NCBI GenBank assembly: GCA_002441205.1
Contig: DJVN01000267.1
Coordinates: 1,593 to 13,374 of the forward strand
From: Syntrophaceae bacterium UBA6255
Lineage (GTDB): Bacteria > Desulfobacterota > Syntrophia > Syntrophales > Smithellaceae
Direction: 5' to 3'
Length of the DNA stretch: 11,782 nt
Of this stretch, positions 7,224 through 11,782 are shown piece by piece; positions within the stretch are counted from its first letter, which is position 1; each line of letters opens with the position of its first letter. The notes below the pieces were generated by a model. The model was not told the DNA's origin, made no database searches, and was given only the letters and a program-made list of their open reading frames with translations. Both the position numbers and the translations under genes were made by a program.

Positions 7224-7958
7224 TTAGCGCAAAGACTCCAGGTTGGGCATGAAGGTAAGTGTAAAGACCTCATCCTTGAACGTCTTCTTTTTAACCCTGG
7301 CCATAATCATGACTGACTTGTATCCCTTGTAAAGGGGGCTGTCCATTTCGATGGTCGCCGGACGGACAATTCCGCCACCGAAATCCTGAACATCTTTGAA
7401 ATAAAGCGTTTTGATCAGCATACCCGCTTCGGTCAGGCATTCGATTTTTGTCGGCAGCTTCTTCTTTTTATCCGCCCAGATTTTCAACTGGTCATAAGCT
7501 ACGTTTTTGGTTTTGGCTTTGAGATACAGGAGATATTCGCTGCCTTTTTCTTCCACCTTCGCCACATTGTATTCCGCGGTGTAATCCAGTTGCATAATGT
7601 CGGCATTATTGAAAACCCCACCCACAACCGATTGCATGCTGGTAATGCGGATGGGCTTGCCGACATTGGGAATGTTGAGCCACATGTTGTCGCCCAGACG
7701 CAGCGTGCTTCTGCCTTTTTCGCTGGCCGGCGCCAGAAAGACGGAGGCTACCTTATCGGTCCCTTTTTTAACGGTAAAAAGAGTAAACTCTTTTTTCTTG
7801 CCATTCGGTTCGATGTTGATGAGTTTGCGATAGGATTCGTAAGATTCGGGAGAAAGATTGCGGTCCACTTCTTTGAGCAGATTTGTGCCGTCCACCGCAA
7901 AAGCGTAAACCGGCCAAGCGATAGCCAGAGCAAGAACGAAACTAATTATTTTAAGCAT
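7224..7958 (-). CDS. LolA-like outer membrane lipoprotein-sorting protein
   Basis: A 244-residue exported protein of the LolA-like family, whose half-open beta-barrel fold carries lipid or lipoprotein cargo across the periplasm. Visible features are a signal peptide (MLKIISFVLALAIAWPVYAFA), then YESYRKLINIEPNGKKKEFTL, LAPASEKGRSTLRLGDNMWL, a central SVVGGVFNNADIMQLDYTAEY and a C-terminal half with YFKDVQDFGGG and RPATIEMDSP. The SVxGxxFNNxDIM segment is characteristic of family members found beside membrane exporters. Two ATGs lie close together; the one at 7956-7958 is preferred because AGGAGG is eight bases upstream of it and only two from the first. The stop of the previous gene overlaps this ribosome site (TAGGAGG), indicating coupled translation. 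It is the likely periplasmic partner of the ABC transporter encoded upstream. Confidence 0.85.
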   Translation of the reverse strand: MLKIISFVLALAIAWPVYAFAVDGTNLLKEVDRNLSPESYESYRKLINIEPNGKKKEFTLFTVKKGTDKVASVFLAPASEKGRSTLRLGDNMWLNIPNVGKPIRITSMQSVVGGVFNNADIMQLDYTAEYNVAKVEEKGSEYLLYLKAKTKNVAYDQLKIWADKKKKLPTKIECLTEAGMLIKTLYFKDVQDFGGGIVRPATIEMDSPLYKGYKSVMIMARVKKKTFKDEVFTLTFMPNLESLR

Positions 7959-7970
7959 GATCATTTCCTC

Positions 7971-8357
7971 CTATTGAATGACTTTTTTGACAGCATCTAC
8001 AGCAGTTCCTTTGAACGTAAGATAATTGATGTGTTTTGCTTCCATCGCTGCAATCATTTTATTGCCAAAAGTACCGGCAATAATCATCGTAACACCTTTA
8101 CCTGACAGGTAATCAACAACCAAATGACTTGCTCCGCCACCAGCGTCCTTGTGAGGATTATGAATGGCTTCCATGAATCTCCCCTTCCCGTCAAAAAGGA
8201 GAAAGAAAGAACCTCTTGCCGCCACGGGGCTTACAGCGGAAGTTGCGGTATTTCCGTCCGACACAACCGCTATTTTTTGTTTGTCCGCCCAAGCGGTAAA
8301 GAGTGTTACGGTCAACACAAGAACAAACACAAATCCTAACAAGAACGTTTTTTTCAT
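7971..8357 (-). CDS. Exported NifX/NifB-type (DiNase) domain protein
   Basis: A 128-residue protein with a clear signal peptide (MKKTFLLGFVFVLVLTVTLF then TAWA, predicted cleavage after A24) followed by about 100 residues of the dinitrogenase iron-molybdenum cofactor biosynthesis fold. Pattern: KIAVVSDGNTATSAVSPVAARGSFF at the start, NPHKDAGGGASHLVVDYLSGKGV in the middle and IIAGTFGNKMIAAMEAKHI near the end. In the cytoplasm this fold binds Fe-S or FeMo-co precursors. Here it would sit in the periplasm, which is unusual, and the mature domain has no cysteine; H66, H69, H78 and H109 are possible ligands. Start ATG 8355-8357 has AAGGAGG nearby, overlapping the stop of the permease gene. It is in the same operon as the ABC exporter; its function is unknown. 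Confidence 0.85.
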   Translation of the reverse strand: MKKTFLLGFVFVLVLTVTLFTAWADKQKIAVVSDGNTATSAVSPVAARGSFFLLFDGKGRFMEAIHNPHKDAGGGASHLVVDYLSGKGVTMIIAGTFGNKMIAAMEAKHINYLTFKGTAVDAVKKVIQ

Positions 8358-8370
8358 AGAAACTCCTCCT

Positions 8371-9609
8371 TTACACATGTCGCAGTGCGTCAATCGGTTC
8401 CATCCTGGATGCCTTAATGGCGGGTTGAAGACTTGCCGCCACGGCAACCACAATAACAATGACCGGGACAAACAACAGATCAAAAGGGGACAGCGTTGCC
8501 GTCAACAGCAGGCCTTTTTGCTGGCCGAAATCAAAACGGATGCCGATTAAGTTGACAATTCCAATGATTGAAATTCCGATCAAAACGCCGACGATTGCGC
8601 CGATCACCCCCATACAAAATCCTTCAATAATAAACATGGAGCGAATTTTCCCCGGCAGCGTCCCGATAGCGGCAATCGTGCCGATTTCGCGGATGCGTTC
8701 ATAGACAGCCATAATCATAACATTCATAATGCTGATAAGCACAATGGCAATCAGCATGATTCTGATGAAAAAGGTCATGACATCGATCATCCGGGCAATG
8801 TTGAAAAAAGGCGAGAGATCTTCCCACGAATGCACCTCGAACATCGGCTGTCCCTGCTTGTTGACTTCCTTCGCCACACTGCTTTTCAGTTGCTGTACAG
8901 CCGCGGCAAGTTGGCTGAAATCTTTCAGCCGGACGGCTACTTCGCTCACTTCCGCTTCGGTCATGCGCAAAACCTCGGCCGCGTCTTCAATATGAACATA
9001 ACCGTCTCGTCCGCCCGGGCCGGTGGCGCTCTCCAGAATGCCCGAAACGATGAATTGTTTGCCGTTGACTGAACCGTCCGCGTTGGTGGCCACGACCACG
9101 ACCGGATCACCGGGTTTGACTTTCATGCCTTTGGCCAGAAGCACGGGAATCAGAATCTCGCCCCGGGCAAGAGTCGGCTTGCCCTCCATAATGCGAGAGG
9201 AGAAAAGCGGAACCGTTTTAAATTCTGCTTCGGGATCAATGCCGTTTAAGCGGATATTGGTGGTTTCGGTAAAGTTACTGAACATGCCGCCGAACTTAAG
9301 ACGGGGCGAAAAAGTTTCCACCTGCGCATTCGCCTTCAGTACCTGAGCTATTTTTTGATAGGCTGACTGTTTCATGTTCATGTTCAGAGGCAGGTTGTCG
9401 ATGGAAGCGACATACCCCTTGCGATGTAACTGAAGATGGCCCATCATCGAATCAGTAATCTGGCCGGTAATCATGGCTTTGAATGATCCACTCATGGAAA
9501 CGAAAACCAGAACAAAGACAACGCCAATCGTGATGAGGGATGCTGTAAGCAATGTCCGCCGTTTATAGCGGATGAGGTTACGTATGGCGATTTTAAACAG
9601 ATTACGCAT
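8371..9609 (-). CDS. ABC transporter permease, FtsX/LolC/MacB type
   Basis: A 412-residue inner-membrane permease with the four-helix MacB/LolC topology: helix 1 at about 20-42, a large periplasmic domain (45-275), then helices at about 275-302, 325-355 and 378-397. The short ERIREIGTIAAIG segment (304-316) after helix 2 is the typical cytoplasmic coupling region, and the end QPAIKASRMEPIDALRHV is the usual family terminus. These transporters are mechanotransmission machines that extract lipoproteins or act on periplasmic partners instead of passing substrates through a channel. Its ATG overlaps the end of the ATPase gene by eight bases (ATGCGTAA), so the two are translationally coupled and surely form one complex, probably with two copies of this permease. 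Which of LolCDE, MacB or another subtype applies cannot be decided; the neighbouring LolA-like gene favours a Lol-like role. Confidence 0.9.
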   Translation of the reverse strand: MRNLFKIAIRNLIRYKRRTLLTASLITIGVVFVLVFVSMSGSFKAMITGQITDSMMGHLQLHRKGYVASIDNLPLNMNMKQSAYQKIAQVLKANAQVETFSPRLKFGGMFSNFTETTNIRLNGIDPEAEFKTVPLFSSRIMEGKPTLARGEILIPVLLAKGMKVKPGDPVVVVATNADGSVNGKQFIVSGILESATGPGGRDGYVHIEDAAEVLRMTEAEVSEVAVRLKDFSQLAAAVQQLKSSVAKEVNKQGQPMFEVHSWEDLSPFFNIARMIDVMTFFIRIMLIAIVLISIMNVMIMAVYERIREIGTIAAIGTLPGKIRSMFIIEGFCMGVIGAIVGVLIGISIIGIVNLIGIRFDFGQQKGLLLTATLSPFDLLFVPVIVIVVAVAASLQPAIKASRMEPIDALRHV

Positions 9610-10306
9610 GGGCGGGTCCTCCCTTTACCTCTTTGGCGGCAAGTTGTCCGTCCTCCAGCCGGAAGATGACTTCCGCTTCACCGACAATTTTCGTGTCGTG
9701 GGTGGAAAAGATGAAGGTGGTTCCCAACTCGTCGCGCATTTTCTTCATGAGTCCGATCACGGTGTAGGCCGTCTGAGAATCCAGGTTGGCTGTGGGTTCA
9801 TCGGCCAAAACCAGCGCGGGATTCGTTACCAGCGCGCGGGCGATGGCCACCCGCTGTTTCTGACCTCCCGAAATCTGTTGAGGATATTTATCGCCCTGAT
9901 CCGCCATACCGACCGCCTTCAGCATTTTGGAAATTCTATCCTTGCGCTCCTGCGGCTCGATATTCTGAACCATGATGAGCGGATATTCGATGTTTTCATA
10001 AACAGTGAGCACAGGAATCATGTTAAAATCCTGAAAGATGAAACCGAGATGTTGGCCCCGAAAGGCGGCGCTCTCTTTTCTGTCGAGTAAAGCAACGTCG
10101 GTTCCCGACACTGTCAGTTTGCCTTCCGATGGTTTGTCCAGACAACCTATCAGGTTCAAAAGCGTTGTCTTGCCGCTTCCCGACGGTCCGACAAAAGAGA
10201 CGAACGAAGCCGGTTCAATTTCGAAATGCAACCCCTGGAGAGCATGAACCGTTATGTCTTCTGTTTGGTAATCCTTGGAAACATTTACTGCCGTAATCAA
10301 TGACAT
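9602..10306 (-). CDS. ABC transporter ATPase, LolD/MacB type
   Basis: A 234-residue nucleotide-binding subunit that drives the adjacent permease. Motifs are complete: Walker A GPSGSGKTT (40-48), Q-loop Q92 in FIFQDFNMIPVLTVYEN, signature ISGGQKQRVAIARAL (145-159), Walker B LVLADE with catalytic E170, D-loop ANLD and the switch histidine H203 in STHD. The signature starts with isoleucine in place of leucine, a tolerated variation. Phe-Asn-Met-Ile-Pro after the Q-loop is typical of the LolD/MacB/FtsE class. The ATG at 10304-10306 has GGGAG about eight bases upstream. The gene follows the selenocysteine peroxiredoxin gene by 33 bp, so both are probably on one transcript. Confidence 0.95.
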   Translation of the reverse strand: MSLITAVNVSKDYQTEDITVHALQGLHFEIEPASFVSFVGPSGSGKTTLLNLIGCLDKPSEGKLTVSGTDVALLDRKESAAFRGQHLGFIFQDFNMIPVLTVYENIEYPLIMVQNIEPQERKDRISKMLKAVGMADQGDKYPQQISGGQKQRVAIARALVTNPALVLADEPTANLDSQTAYTVIGLMKKMRDELGTTFIFSTHDTKIVGEAEVIFRLEDGQLAAKEVKGGPAHA

Positions 10307-10339
10307 CTTTTTTACTCCCTGTATGACAGTTAAAACATT

Positions 10340-10885
10340 TTACTTTATATTGCGGTAGATTTCTTCAGTCAGCGTTTGGGTCTGGTCGGGCAGGAGCGCA
10401 AAGCCCATGTCTTTTTTGTAAATAATGTTCATGTGCTGATCGATAATCACATAAACGCGTTTGGAAAGCGGCAGCAGCCAGTGGTCCGCATCGTACATTT
10501 TGGCAACCCGGCCTTTTTCATCCACCAGCAGAGTCATATCTTTCAGGCCGTGCTTGGCGATAAACTTGCGGTGCGATTCGGCGGAATCCCGCGACAGACC
10601 GATGATTTTGATATTTTTAGCTTTGTATTTTTCGATGTTTTGTTGAAACTCAACAAACTGGCGTATTCAAAGCTTGGTGTCGTCTTTGGGATAAAAGGCG
10701 AGCACCACGGCGCGATGATTTTTCACGGCATCGCTGAGTTTCCACATTTTACCGTCCTGATCGGACAGCGTGAAATCAGGGGCGAGCTGACCGGAGGCGG
10801 AAGGCGTTGTTTTGACATCCGTTCCCGCGCAGGCGAATACTACGAAAAGAAAAAACAACACAAATAAAGACGAAACGCGTCGCAT
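10340..10885 (-). CDS. Exported selenocysteine peroxiredoxin (UGA at the peroxidatic position)
   Basis: Read through one in-frame TGA (10667-10669), this is a 181-residue thioredoxin-fold peroxiredoxin of AhpC/TSA or BCP type. It has a hydrophobic N-terminal signal with a cysteine at 19 (VVFACAG, an imperfect lipobox), then LAPDFTLSDQDGKMWKLSD and AFYPKDDTKL-U73-IRQF. P66, T70 and U73 form the PxxxTxxC catalytic motif with Sec in place of the peroxidatic cysteine. After the TGA the frame stays open for 108 codons with family features (IKIIGLSRDSAESHRKFI, MTLLVDEKGRVAKMY, VYVIIDQ). The mature protein has no other cysteine except the possible lipid-anchor C19, so the reductant must come from a partner. 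It should reduce peroxides in the periplasm or at the membrane. Start ATG 10883-10885 follows AGGAGG with only four bases between. A sequencing error or nonsense mutation is the alternative. Confidence 0.85.
10639..10657 (-). promoter_or_regulatory. bSECIS hairpin of the exported peroxiredoxin
   Basis: Starting 10 nt after the UGA, TTTGTTGA pairs perfectly with TCAACAAA around a three-base GTT loop. Stem-loops at this distance with G and U in the apical loop are how bacterial SelB recognises a Sec codon. The stem is AT-rich, but there is not one mismatch over eight pairs within a coding region. Confidence 0.7.
10667..10669 (-). other. Recoded UGA, Sec73
   Basis: TGA replaces the peroxidatic cysteine codon within the motif P-K-D-D-T-K-L-U. 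It is the only stop in a 182-codon frame and sits exactly at the catalytic position. Confidence 0.82.
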
Positions 10886-10896
10886 AAGACCTCCTG

Positions 10897-10938
10897 AAAA
10901 AAATCATACGGCGGGCAGCCTTGTTGGAAAAGCCGCCC
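10897..10938 (-). terminator. Terminator-like hairpin between the two peroxiredoxin genes (possible attenuator)
   Basis: In the 73-bp gap, GGGCGGC (minus strand, 10932-10938) can pair over seven bases, one of them G-U, with GCTGCCC (10913-10919). A T7 run (10903-10897) follows after nine bases, just before the ribosome site of the next gene. The spacing to the T-run is longer than usual, so partial termination, an mRNA-processing or a stabilising hairpin are all possible. It would set different levels for the first two genes and the transporter genes. Confidence 0.4.
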
Positions 10939-10958
10939 ACCGTTGACGTTAGAAAAGG

Positions 10959-11684
10959 TTAATCGTCAAACGCCATCTTGGTTTTCCAGACTTTCCAAAC
11001 CTTGCCTACCAGATCGGGACCGGGTTTGAGAGTGGGTTTGCCGGGTTTCCAGCCGGAAGGCGTGGCTTCTGTTCCCTTGCTCTTGCGGACACGCTGGAAG
11101 GCCTGAATCTGCCGGATGCTTTCCATGACGTTGCGTCCCACCGGCGGCGTCAGCACTTCAAAGCCCTGAATGATGCCATCGGGATCGATGATAAACCGGC
11201 CGCGTGCTTCCACGCCGGCATCCTGAAGGTAAACGCCGAAGACGTCTCCGACTTTGCCGCCGCCGTCGGAAAGCATGGGAAAAGGAATGCCGCCTTTGAC
11301 CATTTTAGAGAGTTCATGATCGTCCCACATTTTGTGGACGAAGACGCTGTCCACGCTCATGGATAAAACTTCGACGCCCAGTTTTTTGAATTCGGGATAT
11401 TTCTCGCCGACCGACGAGATTTCGGTTGCTCAGACGAAGGTGAAGTCGCCCGGATAAAAACACAGGACAACCCATTTCCCCAGATAATCGGACAGCTTAA
11501 CATTGATGAATTTCCCCTTGTGATACGCGGGCGCCGTGAAGTCGGGCGCTTTCTTTCCTACGGTGACCATGCTTTTGACCTCCTTGACAGGTGTGAGTTG
11601 AGAAGTTTCTTTTTTTGCATCGGGTTTTTCGCCGACCGGTCCGCCGGTGGGTCTGGCGCAGCCGGCCTTGATTTCTTCAACCAT
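10959..11684 (-). CDS. prxU: Selenocysteine peroxiredoxin of PrxU/AhpC type
   Basis: Read through one in-frame TGA (11430-11432), this is a 241-residue typical AhpC/Prx1-class peroxiredoxin: KKAPDFTAPAYHKGKF, VVLCFYPGDFTFV-U85-ATEI, then LGVEVLSMSVDS, RGRFIIDPDG (active-site R162) and PVGRNVMESIRQIQAFQ. FYPGDFTFVC-TEI is a hallmark of the family; Sec replaces its cysteine, and P78 and T82 complete the motif. It reduces peroxides, predicted cytoplasmic (no signal peptide). The C-terminal region TEATPSGWKPGK has Thr208 where 2-Cys enzymes have the resolving cysteine, so another thiol must resolve the selenenic acid. ATG 11682-11684 gives a 38-residue extension (IKAGCARPTGGPVG). A second ATG at 11568-11570, preceded by AGGAGG, could give a shorter form. 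It lies downstream of a rhodanese gene. Confidence 0.92.
11402..11419 (-). promoter_or_regulatory. bSECIS hairpin of prxU with GGUC loop
   Basis: Eleven nt after the UGA, UCUCGUC pairs with GGCGAGA (six Watson-Crick pairs plus one U-G pair) around a GGUC tetraloop. The same GGUC core is in the apical loop of the E. coli fdhF SECIS (AGGUCU), and the U of the U-G pair is where a bulged U would be expected. Distance, stem and loop together make this a strong SelB-binding element. Confidence 0.82.
11430..11432 (-). other. Recoded UGA, Sec85
   Basis: TGA stands at the invariant peroxidatic cysteine of GDFTFVC-TEI. Coding similarity continues without a frame change on both sides. Confidence 0.92.
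11568..11570 (-). promoter_or_regulatory. Possible internal start of prxU (M39)
   Basis: ATG for M39 (MVTVGKKAPDF) is preceded by AGGAGG with eight bases between, a stronger site than that of M1 (GAGG, about four bases away). The family core begins here, so the 38-residue extension may be optional or made at a lower level. Confidence 0.4.
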
Positions 11685-11705
11685 AATACCTCGTTTTTAT
11701 TATTT

Positions 11706-11782
11706 TTATTTCTCACGTGGATATGGCCAGGCCATAATACCACCTTCCATCACCTTGACGTTTTTCCAGCCGTTTCCTTCCC
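11706..11782 (-). CDS. Rhodanese-domain protein, C-terminal end (partial)
   Basis: The last 25 codons of a gene running in from the right edge, stop TAA 11706-11708. The peptide GWKNVKVMEGGIMAWPYPRE matches the end of rhodanese-like sulfurtransferase domains (typically G-x-x-N-V-x-V-L-E-G-G-I-x-A-W), which move sulfane sulfur, or in some cases selenium, between carriers. The catalytic cysteine loop lies outside the window. It ends 21 bp before prxU on the same strand and is probably co-transcribed. A rhodanese next to Sec peroxiredoxins suggests a sulfur/selenium or thiol redox link, which is inference. Confidence 0.7.
   Translation of the reverse strand, partial: EGNGWKNVKVMEGGIMAWPYPREK

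Noticed and set aside
8164..8550. 128-codon plus-strand open frame across the NifX-like and permease genes
   Set aside because: It is antisense to two supported genes and its lysine/threonine-rich translation has no family pattern.
10340..11684. Two peroxiredoxin pseudogenes with nonsense mutations instead of selenoproteins
   Set aside because: Both stops are UGA, both are at the peroxidatic cysteine, both are followed by a hairpin at SECIS distance, and the downstream frames are intact.

Overview
The window looks like chromosomal DNA of an anaerobic Desulfobacterota-type bacterium, perhaps near Syntrophales or Desulfobacterales. This is inferred from protein style, mixed AT/GC base composition, molybdopterin and CGGC-domain proteins, and two genes that only make sense if UGA is read as selenocysteine. 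No rRNA, tRNA, insertion sequence or CRISPR array was seen.

Left part (1-4564): unrelated single genes. The end of a feoB-like ferrous iron transporter (+) faces a NifU/IscU-type Fe-S scaffold gene (-). Then come a flavin-binding PNPOx-fold protein, a GMC-like FAD oxidoreductase that lacks the cysteine cluster expected for its subgroup, and a CGGC-domain protein, all on the minus strand. A decayed molybdopterin-binding-domain gene (internal deletion plus frameshift) sits between two gene-poor stretches (3419-3819 and 4127-4564). A cluster of small hairpins resembling a REP-type repeat lies at 777-816.

Middle (4565-5851): an intact type I citrate synthase gene on the plus strand, convergent with the operon that follows.

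Right part (5919-11782): one tightly packed minus-strand operon. In transcription order it holds the end of a rhodanese gene (cut by the window edge), a cytoplasmic peroxiredoxin of the PrxU type, an exported or lipid-anchored peroxiredoxin, a LolD/MacB-type ATPase, an FtsX/LolC-type permease, a NifX/DiNase-fold protein with a signal peptide, a LolA-like periplasmic protein and an outer-membrane beta-barrel protein. Both peroxiredoxin genes are interrupted by one in-frame TGA exactly at the peroxidatic cysteine of the PxxxTxxC motif. Each TGA is followed 10-11 nt later by a perfect or near-perfect hairpin of bacterial SECIS type; one carries the GGUC loop of the E. coli fdhF element. A standard gene finder would split each gene into two fragments.

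The operon therefore combines selenium-based peroxide reduction on both sides of the inner membrane with a Lol-like route (ABC transporter, periplasmic carrier, outer-membrane barrel) and an exported metal-cluster-binding fold. Each part belongs to a known family. The combination is the best candidate here for an undescribed envelope system; its cargo and role cannot be read from the sequence.
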